From an uncultured Robinsoniella sp. (GTDB lineage Bacteria > Bacillota > Clostridia > Lachnospirales > Lachnospiraceae): a stretch of 8,822 nt of DNA. Of the stretch, positions 1-7,067 are shown piece by piece (position 1 is the first letter of the stretch; each line of letters begins with the position of its first letter). Location of the stretch: positions 1-8,822 of the forward strand of contig UQCR01000179.1 in NCBI GenBank assembly GCA_900539655.1, written 5' to 3'. A program made the position numbers and the translations under genes. The notes under the pieces were generated by a model, which saw only the letters and a program-made list of their open reading frames with translations, ran no database searches and was not told the DNA's origin.

Positions 1-1472
1 TGGGTTCTTCCCAGGACCGCTCTCCCAAACGGCTTACAGGCTTTACCCAGGCGCTGGAGGAATATGGGATTGAAGCCAATCCAAAATATATTGTGACTAA
101 TCTGCATAGTTCACAGGATATTTATAATGTCCTGAACCAGCTTTTTACGGGATATGACGCACCTACTGCCATACTGGCTGCAAATTATTCTATTCTGCTT
201 CCGTTGCTGCACTATATGTCTGCCGATGATATCAACTGCCCAAATGATGTTTCACTTGTAGTATTCAATGAGTTTGACTGGGCAGCACTGCACAATCCGC
301 CGCTTACAACCGTAGAGCAGAATACCGCTGAAATTGCAAACCAGGCTGTAAGCGCACTGATAGAGCGCATTAATTCCCCTACCTTGCTGCCGTACAAAAA
401 AGTAGTACTTCCCTCCAAACTAAATGTGAGAGATTCTACTTGCGGCATCGGCAGAGGTCCCTTTGGCGAAAAGGCAGAAACCATTGATTCCCTCGCTCTG
501 ACCCCCTCCGAAGAACAAACCCTGAGGGAAAAAAATTACACAGCAGCAATTTCATTCCACTATGCAGGTAAAGCCTGGATGGAGCTGCACCAGAAAGGAA
601 TCCGTGATATTTTTGACAATCTGGGCATATCTATCATAGCGATTACTGATGCCCACTTTAATCCGGAACTGCAGTGCAGGCAACTGGAAAGCCTTAAACT
701 TTTGGAACCCGATATTCTGATCGCCATACCGACAGATAATGAAAAAACTGCCCACGCCTTTCAAAATATTACCCATAGCTCTTCCAAACTGATTTTAATT
801 ACCAATGTCCCGGATGGACTGACACCGGATGATTATGTCTGCTGTGTTTCCGTCAACGAGCACTCTCATGGACGCAATATAGGACATGGTCTGGGCGAAT
901 ATATGCAAAAGCATGGCCTCACAAAGCTGGCATTTATCAAACACGGCGCCAATTTTTACGCTACTAACCAGAGAGACCGGGCAGCCGAACAGGTAATTAC
1001 CGAAGAATACCCCGAGCTCCAGGTCTGCGGTACAATTGCTTTTTGCTCCGAAGAAGACGTATTTAAGCAAACACTGGATCTGGTTAAACGGCATCCTGAA
1101 ATCGAGGCACTCTACATTTCATGGGAAGGGCCTGCAATGGAAGCAATGGCTGCCTTAACCCAGATGGAACGCACGGATATCGCCATTGTAACCGGAGACT
1201 TGGATTACTCGATTGCACAGAACCTGGCGAAAGGCGGGATGATCAAGATGATCAGTGCCCAATGTTCCTATGAACAGGGACAGGCAATTGCCATGGCTGC
1301 CGCCAATGCCCTGCTTCATAAAAAGACTCCTTCTTTTATCGGCATTGAACCAATTGTTGTCACGCCAGAAAACCTTTTAAAATCATGGAAGAAGGTGTTC
1401 AAAGAGGAGCCTTCTTCTGCTTTAAAGCTGGCACTGAAGGAAAATCCAAATTATATTTTTTCGAAAGATTAG
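1..1472 (+). CDS. LacI-family regulator with second sugar-binding domain (5' end missing)
   Basis: The reading frame is open from base 3, so the start codon and the expected helix-turn-helix lie upstream of the window; 489 residues are visible. Residues 1-147 match the end of a LacI/GalR ligand-binding core: the opening RLTGFTQALEEYGI is the typical 'RxxGFxxAL' stretch, and LPSKLNVRDST near residues 137-147 is where a normal LacI protein ends. Here the protein continues for about 340 residues. From residue 179 (YTAAISFHY) a second complete periplasmic-binding-protein fold follows, closely resembling the solute-binding lipoprotein encoded at 7175-8443 but without signal peptide or lipobox. Seen directly: both domains and the resemblance. 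Known: LacI proteins bind operators and respond to sugars. Inferred: it controls the transport operon downstream and senses its ligand. The missing N-terminus means HTH identity is assumed. It ends convergent with the Rpn gene. Confidence 0.9.
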   Translation, partial: GSSQDRSPKRLTGFTQALEEYGIEANPKYIVTNLHSSQDIYNVLNQLFTGYDAPTAILAANYSILLPLLHYMSADDINCPNDVSLVVFNEFDWAALHNPPLTTVEQNTAEIANQAVSALIERINSPTLLPYKKVVLPSKLNVRDSTCGIGRGPFGEKAETIDSLALTPSEEQTLREKNYTAAISFHYAGKAWMELHQKGIRDIFDNLGISIIAITDAHFNPELQCRQLESLKLLEPDILIAIPTDNEKTAHAFQNITHSSSKLILITNVPDGLTPDDYVCCVSVNEHSHGRNIGHGLGEYMQKHGLTKLAFIKHGANFYATNQRDRAAEQVITEEYPELQVCGTIAFCSEEDVFKQTLDLVKRHPEIEALYISWEGPAMEAMAALTQMERTDIAIVTGDLDYSIAQNLAKGGMIKMISAQCSYEQGQAIAMAAANALLHKKTPSFIGIEPIVVTPENLLKSWKKVFKEEPSSALKLALKENPNYIFSKD

Positions 1473-1476
1473 CATT

Positions 1477-1527
1477 GCTGCGCACTTTAAGCAAATATAT
1501 TATAATAATTGGGGTAAGTGACGCAGC
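1477..1527. other. Inverted repeat just after the regulator stop codon
   Basis: GCTGCGCACTT at 1477-1487 pairs with AAGTGACGCAGC at 1516-1527, leaving one unpaired A (1521) and an AT-rich loop of 28 bases that contains TATTATAATA. It begins four bases after the regulator stop. No T-run follows on either strand, so it is not a classic terminator by itself. It may be an mRNA 3'-end stabilising hairpin or part of a composite terminator with the next repeat. Confidence 0.4.
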
Positions 1528-1530
1528 CCC

Positions 1531-1587
1531 AAAACCAAGCAGAGCACCGGAAACCGGTGCTCATATCATGCATAACCAGCTGGTTTT
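1531..1587. terminator. Candidate bidirectional terminator between convergent genes
   Basis: A perfect 9-bp stem, GAGCACCGG (1542-1550) and CCGGTGCTC (1554-1562), closes an AAA loop. An outer arm AAAACCAAGC (1531-1540) can pair with GCTGGTTTT (1579-1587) with one unpaired base, giving an A-run before and a T-run after the structure as bidirectional terminators have. The U-tracts are short on both strands, and a 12-base palindrome (AACCAGCTGGTT, 1574-1585) competes with the outer arm. Placement between the convergent regulator and Rpn genes supports a terminator role for both. Confidence 0.5.
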
Positions 1588-1623
1588 ACAGCCTCAGTAG
1601 TATCCATTTCAAGGAATATACTG

Positions 1624-1806
1624 TCATGCCAAACTGTATTCCTGATATAGATTTTCTCTTATATCTTTATCCGTTACCGCTTTTTTCAAATCTATGGTTC
1701 GATTATCATTTATTAAATGTAACGTTAGCTCTGCAAACATCCTTTCTCCTTCCACTCGGCCTTCCATTCGGCCTTCACTTCTCATATCTTCAAATGCTTT
1801 ACACAT
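1624..1806 (-). CDS. Possible internal in-frame product of the Rpn gene (RpnS-like, 60 aa)
   Basis: Within the Rpn gene, and in its own frame, an ATG at 1806 is preceded by a perfect AAGGAGG eight bases upstream. This is a stronger ribosome binding site than most genes in the window have. Initiation here would give a 60-residue protein, MCKAFEDMRSEG... to ...YQEYSLA, consisting of the EGR-repeat segment and the C-terminal helical tail without the nuclease core. Known, from memory: in E. coli, rpn genes were reported to make a short C-terminal protein from an internal start that restrains the toxic full-length nuclease. Inferred: the same arrangement here. The caveat is that AAGGAG also simply encodes Lys-Glu in an NKEEY stretch, so the motif could be coincidental. 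Confidence 0.5.
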   Translation of the reverse strand: MCKAFEDMRSEGRMEGRVEGERMFAELTLHLINDNRTIDLKKAVTDKDIRENLYQEYSLA

Positions 1807-2589
1807 ATCATATTCCTCCTTATTCTTTACCTGCGCCTGTTCTATTATCTCTTCCATCTTTGAATCTTCACCCAATAAGATAAAAATAATCTCTATCGTT
1901 TCCCGAGCCAACTTACTGTATCTGATCCTGTTCTTCTCCACATGGGCTTTCATTTGGCATTTGTCATCAGCATATTTTATAATGCCAAATACTTCTCTTA
2001 AGTCTGTTTGAAAATATTCCAGATGCGCTATCCTTTTTACATCCAAAACATTTAATTTATAGTTTGGCAAATATGGAAGGAACTTCTCCATATCACCGGA
2101 CAAATGAAGCATATCGTGTAAATCCAGGCTGCCATCCCAGGGTTTTTCTCCAAAGTATACCACCAATGTAAAAACAGGATGCAGCTTATCCTTTTTCTTC
2201 ATGCCTGATAAGAATTCTTCTGTAGTTCCATATTTCCCTGTTTGTTTATAGTTTCTTTGTAATTGCTTTACCTGGTCTGCATAATTCATTGCATCATACA
2301 GCATATTACGAATTACCATTGCATAATGAACATGCTCCTGGTTTTCACAGGCCAGAATCAGAAAATCTGCCCCAAGAGCTGCTTTCTTAATGATGTCACG
2401 GTTTCTACGGACTGACCTTCTAGCGGCATCCGTTTTTCCCGGCAGATATTCCTGTGCTGAATCCAGCGGATCCAAATCTTCGGAGTGTATGATTTGATTT
2501 CCGTTAAAACACGCTCCGTTAAATAAGTCTGCAAAGTGTTCCGGCTTACCCAGAAATATTTTTGCTGCGATATCCTTTTCTTGTGTCAT
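1624..2589 (-). CDS. Rpn-family recombination-promoting nuclease / YhgA-like putative transposase
   Basis: The protein has 321 residues, a usual length for the YhgA-like (PF04754/TIGR01784-type) group. The PD-(D/E)XK core is visible: RRNRDIIKK with Asp65, then ADFLILACENQ with Glu82 and Gln84, followed by HYAMVIRNMLYDAMNYADQVK, the family signature. The C-terminal part is helical and charged, with an E-G-R repeat (EGRMEGRVEGER, about residues 271-282) typical of these proteins. Known: E. coli Rpn proteins are DNA endonucleases that raise RecA-independent recombination, and some act in phage defence; 'transposase' is a historical name, and no transposon ends are tied to this gene. The start is set by AGGAGG at 2595-2600, five bases upstream of ATG. 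It is transcribed alone, convergent with the regulator, and looks like an accessory insertion beside the sugar operon. Confidence 0.85.
   Translation of the reverse strand: MTQEKDIAAKIFLGKPEHFADLFNGACFNGNQIIHSEDLDPLDSAQEYLPGKTDAARRSVRRNRDIIKKAALGADFLILACENQEHVHYAMVIRNMLYDAMNYADQVKQLQRNYKQTGKYGTTEEFLSGMKKKDKLHPVFTLVVYFGEKPWDGSLDLHDMLHLSGDMEKFLPYLPNYKLNVLDVKRIAHLEYFQTDLREVFGIIKYADDKCQMKAHVEKNRIRYSKLARETIEIIFILLGEDSKMEEIIEQAQVKNKEEYDMCKAFEDMRSEGRMEGRVEGERMFAELTLHLINDNRTIDLKKAVTDKDIRENLYQEYSLA
1749..1781. repeat. 12-bp tandem repeat inside the Rpn gene
   Basis: Two and three-quarter copies of a 12-base unit, CTTCCACTCGGC / CTTCCATTCGGC / CTTCACTTC on the + strand, encode the MEGR-VEGE repeats. 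The unit is a multiple of three, so gain or loss by slippage changes repeat number without frameshift. Variable EGR-type repeats at this position are common in the family. Confidence 0.7.
1815..1821 (-). promoter_or_regulatory. Internal Shine-Dalgarno (AAGGAGG) for the short Rpn product
   Basis: The + strand reads CCTCCTT here, which is AAGGAGG on the coding strand. Eight bases separate it from the in-frame ATG at 1806. An earlier ATG overlaps at spacing 3 but lies in another frame. Confidence 0.55.
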
Positions 2590-2594
2590 AAATT

Positions 2595-2600
2595 CCTCCT
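2595..2600 (-). promoter_or_regulatory. Ribosome binding site of the Rpn gene
   Basis: CCTCCT on the + strand is a perfect AGGAGG, five bases before the ATG at 2589, and fixes the full-length start. Confidence 0.75.
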
Positions 2601-2745
2601 ATTCATTCCGAATACAATGACACAAAAAAATTAATAATCAAATCTAAAGGGAAACTGTACTGAAAATGTACCAGATTAGTGATGAGCCTTAAGAACTTTT
2701 GAAGTAGAAGTGTTTTTGAAATGTATCTCTGTATTTCTTTTTTAC

Positions 2746-2774
2746 ATTATACAACACTTATAGTATTATTTCAA
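2746..2774 (-). promoter_or_regulatory. Sigma-A type promoter for the Rpn gene
   Basis: Read on the minus strand, TTGAAA (2769-2774) and a perfect TATAAT (2746-2751) are separated by exactly 17 bases, in an AT-rich setting. The predicted transcript would start near 2739, leaving a leader of about 150 bases before the Rpn ATG. It is the only well-formed promoter found in this spacer. Confidence 0.6.
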
Positions 2775-2931
2775 GTTCTATTTTTATTTTTTATTGCAAC
2801 ATTTCCTAAATAAATATTTCCATAAACAATATGTAATCTTCGTCCACCTACAGCAATCTTTCTTTCTGAGTATTATAAAATGAATAATCAAGTCAAAGCC
2901 TTGGTCTAATCAAAGAACAAGGAATATTCTA

Positions 2932-3239
2932 CACTAGAGCGAACGTTTTATAGGGTTCTATTAAAGGACTTATATTGGGGTTTTGCTGATTAATTACGCT
3001 TTGTAGATGGAGGTAGTGTACGGAAAGAGAAGGGGGCACTGAGCTGCGAAATGCATCAGGATTTCGGAGCGAATGCCCGCGTGCCGCCAAAAAGCGCTCC
3101 GCAAAGGTTAGAAAATACCAGTTCTGCGGCAAGCTGACGGAGTCCATATCAGTTGCCCACCCCCATCTTTCCGCACACTACCTATCATATACAAAGCGTC
3201 TTACTCAGCGGATCCCCTATAAACTGTTCGCCTGTAGTG
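2932..3239. mobile_element. Fold-back (MITE-like) element with long imperfect inverted repeats
   Basis: The two ends are reverse-complementary copies. CACTA (2932-2936) pairs with TAGTG (3235-3239), GCGAAC (2939-2944) with GTTCGC (3226-3231), and TTTATAGGG (2947-2955) with CCCTATAAA (3215-3223). Further in, ACGCTTTGTA (2996-3005) pairs with TACAAAGCGT (3190-3199), AGGTAGTGT (3011-3019) with ACACTACCT (3175-3183), CGGAAAGA (3021-3028) with TCTTTCCG (3166-3173), and GGGGG (3032-3036) with CCCCC (3160-3164). A central hairpin, CGGAGCG (3065-3071) with CGCTCCG (3095-3101), caps the structure. The element is about 308 bp, has no transposase, is more GC-rich than its flanks, and shows no clear target-site duplication. 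It is best read as a non-autonomous repeat or a large structured RNA. A 72-codon open frame across it is most likely fortuitous. Confidence 0.65.
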
Positions 3240-3263
3240 GCACATATGTTATTAGAAAACACG

Positions 3264-3308
3264 AAAAACGGAATAGATCATGTACATCCCTGTGCATAAC
3301 CTATCCCG
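3264..3308 (-). terminator. Strong rho-independent terminator of the sugar operon
   Basis: On the minus strand CGGGATAG (+ strand 3301-3308) pairs with CTATTCCG (3269-3276, one G-U pair). Inside lies a second stem, ATGCACA/TGTACAT, around GGGA, with a symmetric three-base internal loop between. TTTTT follows (A-run 3264-3268) and then more T-rich sequence. It lies about 80 bases after the stop codon of the oxidoreductase gene and closes the operon before the fold-back element. Confidence 0.8.
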
Positions 3309-3385
3309 CCTTCTCTATCATTAAACTTCTCTGGCATTAAATAATCATTCGATTAATTATTTATAACATGCTCTCATTTCAGCGC

Positions 3386-4561
3386 TTACTCCTGCACCTT
3401 TTCCCACTGCCTGCTGCCTGCAGATTTTGCTACCGCAGCACACACTTTCTCGACTCCATATCCCACGGAAAATCTGGTAGAAGGCTGTTCTTCATTGACA
3501 ATAGCGCTTACAAAATCAAACATTTCAATTGCTTTCAGTTCTCCATAACCAATATTCATGCCCGGGATATTCCAGGTTGCATCACCATAAAAATGTGCAG
3601 GACCCGTATAAATAGTTTTAAATCCACGCCTGTCATCGGGATCATTTGCCCAGCAAACCTGCAGCTCATTAAGCCTTTCATAATTAAAGCATACGCTGCC
3701 AAGGGTTCCATGAAGTTCAACCGTAATATAATTATTTCTCCCCCATGCATTTCTGGTAGCTTCGATGCTTCCGACTGCGCCGCTTTTAAAACGAACCAGG
3801 AAGGAATCTTCATCATCTACATCCACCGGCTCTTTCTTCGCATTGGAATTTATCTTGACCGTACCCAGAAGATCTGTTCCTCCTTCCTGCACAGGCCGTT
3901 CTTTAATATAAGTCTGCATCATAGATACCACTTCATCAATATCTCCTGCAAGATACTGGGCGATATCAATTACATGGGATGCGATGTCTCCCAGGGTACC
4001 GGCTCCGGCTATTTTTTTCTGAAATCTCCAGGACAACGGTGAAGAAGGATCCGCAGACCAGCTTTGCAGATAGGTGCATCTCACATTCAATATTTTGCCA
4101 AGGGATCCCTCATCTATGAATTTTTTCGCCAAAACCAGCGCAGGAACCCTACGGTACTGATACGCATTCATGCTGATAATTCCATCTTTCGCCGCTTCTT
4201 CTGCCGCTTCTGCCATTTTTTTTGCATCCTCCAGTGAGGATGCAATAGGCTTTTCACAGATCACATGTTTCCCTGCTTTCAGAGCCTCTATCGCAATCTC
4301 GGCATGAGCATTGTTTGGCGTGCAGATACTTACAATATCTATTTCCGGGTCCTGAATAATTTCCCTGTAATCTGAACAGCATTTTTCAAAACCAAATCTT
4401 TCTTTCGCATCTGCTGCAATTTCCGGTACAATATCACAAATTGTTTTCATCACAGGCATTGCCGGTGCCGGCCAAAACAATTTTGGCATATTTGAATATC
4501 CTACTACGTGTGCTTTTCCCATAAATCCTGCTCCGATTAATCCAACATTTAATTTTTTCAT
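3386..4561 (-). CDS. Gfo/Idh/MocA-family NAD(P)-dependent oxidoreductase
   Basis: This is probably a cytoplasmic dehydrogenase acting on a sugar, glycoside or inositol hydroxyl group. The N-terminal Rossmann domain begins with VGLIGAGFMGKAH (GxGxxG at residues 10-15). CEKPIA carries the family's conserved EKP lysine (Lys104). GTLGDIASHVID supplies the Asp192/His196 pair expected at the active site of the C-terminal domain. At 391 residues it has the usual length. Two ATGs are possible, at 4567 and 4561. The AGAGAGG site at 4571 onwards is three bases from the first and nine from the second, and homologues usually start MKKLNVGLIG, so 4561 is preferred. It is the last gene of the operon, 52 bases after the permease stop. 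Family members act on myo- or scyllo-inositol, glucose, glycosides and others; the specificity here is unknown. Confidence 0.9.
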   Translation of the reverse strand: MKKLNVGLIGAGFMGKAHVVGYSNMPKLFWPAPAMPVMKTICDIVPEIAADAKERFGFEKCCSDYREIIQDPEIDIVSICTPNNAHAEIAIEALKAGKHVICEKPIASSLEDAKKMAEAAEEAAKDGIISMNAYQYRRVPALVLAKKFIDEGSLGKILNVRCTYLQSWSADPSSPLSWRFQKKIAGAGTLGDIASHVIDIAQYLAGDIDEVVSMMQTYIKERPVQEGGTDLLGTVKINSNAKKEPVDVDDEDSFLVRFKSGAVGSIEATRNAWGRNNYITVELHGTLGSVCFNYERLNELQVCWANDPDDRRGFKTIYTGPAHFYGDATWNIPGMNIGYGELKAIEMFDFVSAIVNEEQPSTRFSVGYGVEKVCAAVAKSAGSRQWEKVQE

Positions 4562-4613
4562 TGTCATTTACCTCTCTGTTATATGATTTTTTAATTCTCA
4601 ATCATTACCATTG

Positions 4614-5579
4614 TCAATTCTTTTTCTTCTGCGCCAGATTGCTAAGCGCAACTGCAATTACAATTATTGCGCCTTTGACGATTGTCTGCTGCGCTGTACT
4701 AAGTCCCGCCAGAATCAATGCGTTATTAATAAGACCCATAAGTATCGATCCAAACAAGGCGCCGATTACGGATCCTGTTCCGCCTGACATTGAGGTCCCC
4801 CCAAGTACAACTGCCGCAATAACAGACATTTCATCACCATCTCCATAAGAATAACGGCCTGCCTGAAGACGGGCAGCATACATGATTCCCGCAAATGCTG
4901 CAAAGGCTCCGGACATAATAAATGCTGTGATCTTGACCTTTACTGTATTAATTCCACTATACCCTGCCGAAACCTCATTACCGCCTGTGGCCAGTGTGTG
5001 GCGCCCAAATGCTGTTTCGTTAAATATCAAAATACCGATTATGTAAAATAAAATAGTCCATAAAATCAATACTGGAATGCCGGCTATATTTCCCACTCCG
5101 AAAACAAAATTAAATCCTGTATTTTCAATAGGGACTGCCGCCGTATCCGTTATCCACATGGCGCTTCCCCGGACTACCTGCATCATGCCCATCGTTGCCA
5201 AAAATGCAGGCAGCCGAAGTTTCGTTATTAAAATACCGTTTACGAGCCCTACCAGACATCCAAATCCAAGTCCGGCTGCCAAAGCGAGCAAAATGGAATT
5301 GGTGTTTTTCAGAATCAAAGACACGATCATTGCTGTCATTGCCGCAACAGCACCAACCGTCAAATCAATTTGACCCGCAGCCATAACAAAGGTGCAGGCA
5401 ACTGCCATTACGGATATCATAGCAGTCTGTCTTAAGACGTTCATCAGATTATTTGCACCTAAAAACCCTTTATTTCCAAGCGTAATACTAAATACTATAA
5501 ATACGGCAATAAAGATAATGTAAACCATATACTTATCCCACTGCAAATTGCCAAGTCTATTCCCCTTTTTGGATTGCAT
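4614..5579 (-). CDS. Sugar ABC transporter permease, RbsC/AraH type
   Basis: An integral membrane channel subunit of a ribose/galactose-class importer (BPD_transp_2), 321 residues. About eight to ten hydrophobic segments are visible, for example near residues 18-35, 49-67, 96-118, 168-187, 215-235, 268-290 and 299-317. Family landmarks are AAGQIDLTVGAVAA (residues 67-80), FGRHTLATGGNEVSAGYSGI (191-210, the ATPase-contacting loop) and VVLGGTSMSGGTGSVIGALFG (257-277). The start is supported by AGGAGGAG at 5587-5594, seven bases upstream. The start lies 23 bases inside the end of the ATPase gene, so the two are probably translationally coupled. No second permease is present, so it should act as a homodimer with the tandem-domain ATPase, as in RbsABC systems. 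Confidence 0.93.
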   Translation of the reverse strand: MQSKKGNRLGNLQWDKYMVYIIFIAVFIVFSITLGNKGFLGANNLMNVLRQTAMISVMAVACTFVMAAGQIDLTVGAVAAMTAMIVSLILKNTNSILLALAAGLGFGCLVGLVNGILITKLRLPAFLATMGMMQVVRGSAMWITDTAAVPIENTGFNFVFGVGNIAGIPVLILWTILFYIIGILIFNETAFGRHTLATGGNEVSAGYSGINTVKVKITAFIMSGAFAAFAGIMYAARLQAGRYSYGDGDEMSVIAAVVLGGTSMSGGTGSVIGALFGSILMGLINNALILAGLSTAQQTIVKGAIIVIAVALSNLAQKKKN

Positions 5580-7062
5580 ACTGTAACTCCTCCTCTGCTT
5601 TTATCTCTTTGCGTTCTATTTCTCCCGTAATCCTTCCGTCATACAGGATTATAATACGGTCACAGACTGCCATCAGCTCTGTTAATTCCGAGGACACAAA
5701 AATTACGCCCTTTCCCTCATCTGCGAAATTCCGGATCAGTTCAATAATTTCTGTTTTTGCACCTATATCCACACCGGCTGTTGGCTCATCCAGCATCATG
5801 ATCATTGGATTCATATTCAGCCATTTGGCAATTACAACTTTTTGCTGATTCCCTCCGGACAGCAGATTAATTCTCTTCTGTATGCCGTCGGTGATGATAT
5901 TCAGCTGTTCAATGTTCTTTGCAACCATTTCATTCGCTGCTTTTTCATCAACCAGAATTTTTTTCTTTCTCAGTTTTGATACGATGGGCAAAATAGCATT
6001 TTCCTTAACCGAATGAATCAGCACCAGCCCCTGTTTTCGCCTGTCTTCCGGAATGAGAGCAAAACCTGCCCTCACAGCATCCCTGGTACTCTTCACATCG
6101 ATTGCCTTTCCGTTTAACAGAACCGTACCTCCTTCTTTTTTCCTGACACCAAACAAAGTTTCCAGAATTTCCGTCCTTCCGCTTCCCATCAGTCCGGCAA
6201 AACCCAGGATTTCACCTTTTTTCAAAGAGAAGGAAATATCCTTAAGCTTACTGTTAATATTTAAATGCTGAACCGTCAGCATATCCGCACCCTTTTTATC
6301 ATATTCCCGCTCTATCCAATCGAACTTTTTATTCACACCCGCCCCACCGATCATATGGACAATAATATCATCCAGGGACAGATTGCTGATGGCATCATTA
6401 TGTACAATTACCCCATCCCTTAATATGGTAATTGAATCGGCTATCTGCATGATCTCATTCATCCGGTGGGATATATATACCATGGATACCCCTTTTGCTT
6501 TCAAATCACGGATCATCTTGAACAATTCTGCCGTTTCAGAATCGGAAAGCGCAGCCGTTGGTTCATCCAGAACCAGTATTCGTGCTTCTTTGGATACAGC
6601 TTTTGCAATTTCAATCATCTGGCTCATTCCCACGCTGAGTTTATTGACAGGTGTGCCAGGATCTGCATCAATGCCCAGTTCATCCAGCACTTCCTTTGCT
6701 TTTTTATTCATATAAGCTATATCCCGGATACCATGTCTGGATACTTCTTCTCCCAGAAATATATTCTCAGCCACCGTCATTGTCTGCACCAGTGACAGTT
6801 CCTGAAAAATCATGGCTATCCCGTTATTCTTCGCATCATGGGTGCTGTGAATCACAACCTGTTTGTCATCTATATAGATCTCCCCATCGTCCCTGGTGTA
6901 GACGCCTGTCATAATCTTCATCAACGTAGATTTACCGGCACCATTTCCACCCACCAGGGCATGTACCTCTCCTTTTTTCAGGGAGAAGTCCACCCCCTTT
7001 AAGACCGATACGGATCCAAAGGACTTTTTTATCCCTTTTAGTTCTAATACATATTGACTCAT
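5557..7062 (-). CDS. Sugar ABC transporter ATPase with two nucleotide-binding domains, RbsA/MglA type
   Basis: A cytoplasmic energising subunit, 501 residues, normal for this family. Domain 1 has Walker A GGNGAGKST (residues 38-46), a Q-loop at FQE (86-88), signature LSVGMSQ (142-148), Walker B ILVLDEP (162-168) and the switch histidine in SHR (199). Domain 2 has the family's degenerate Walker A GLMGSGRT (290-297, Arg in place of Lys), a canonical LSGGNQQ signature (401-407) and MMLDEPTAG (422-430). The degenerate second P-loop is usual in RbsA-type proteins, not damage here. The frame is open nine codons further upstream, but GGAGG at 7068-7072 sits five bases before the ATG at 7062, so that start is chosen. 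It lies 112 bases after the binding-protein stop, across two hairpins, and overlaps the permease start. Confidence 0.94.
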   Translation of the reverse strand: MSQYVLELKGIKKSFGSVSVLKGVDFSLKKGEVHALVGGNGAGKSTLMKIMTGVYTRDDGEIYIDDKQVVIHSTHDAKNNGIAMIFQELSLVQTMTVAENIFLGEEVSRHGIRDIAYMNKKAKEVLDELGIDADPGTPVNKLSVGMSQMIEIAKAVSKEARILVLDEPTAALSDSETAELFKMIRDLKAKGVSMVYISHRMNEIMQIADSITILRDGVIVHNDAISNLSLDDIIVHMIGGAGVNKKFDWIEREYDKKGADMLTVQHLNINSKLKDISFSLKKGEILGFAGLMGSGRTEILETLFGVRKKEGGTVLLNGKAIDVKSTRDAVRAGFALIPEDRRKQGLVLIHSVKENAILPIVSKLRKKKILVDEKAANEMVAKNIEQLNIITDGIQKRINLLSGGNQQKVVIAKWLNMNPMIMMLDEPTAGVDIGAKTEIIELIRNFADEGKGVIFVSSELTELMAVCDRIIILYDGRITGEIERKEIKAEEELQYAIQKGE

Positions 7063-7067
7063 ATTGA

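Larger units (their letters stand above)
2590..2931. other. AT-rich intergenic region upstream of the Rpn gene
   Basis: No gene is seen in these 342 bases. They contain the Rpn ribosome binding site, a probable sigma-A promoter about 150 bases upstream of the Rpn start, long T/A-rich stretches, and a small imperfect hairpin at 2899-2922 (CCTTG...CAAGG) next to the fold-back element. Base composition is far richer in A+T than the sugar operon, consistent with an accessory segment. Confidence 0.6.

Noticed and set aside
1518..1883. 121-codon plus-strand open frame
   Set aside because: It runs antisense through the end of the Rpn gene and across the terminator hairpin, with Leu/Pro/Ser-biased shadow composition.
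1624..2589. Calling the Rpn gene a true transposase with the fold-back element as its partner
   Set aside because: The family is a PD-(D/E)XK nuclease named transposase for historical reasons. The inverted repeats do not flank the gene, and nothing links the two.
2873..2895. Second minus-strand promoter (TATAAT with TTGACT upstream)
   Set aside because: The spacer is only 13 bases, too short for sigma-A, and a better promoter lies at 2746-2774.
2929..3147. 72-codon minus-strand open frame inside the fold-back element
   Set aside because: It has no recognisable domain or ribosome binding site and is built from the inverted-repeat arms. The repeat structure explains the sequence better than a protein does.
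3368..4042. 224-codon plus-strand open frame
   Set aside because: It lies entirely opposite the Gfo/Idh/MocA gene, whose motifs prove the minus strand is coding.
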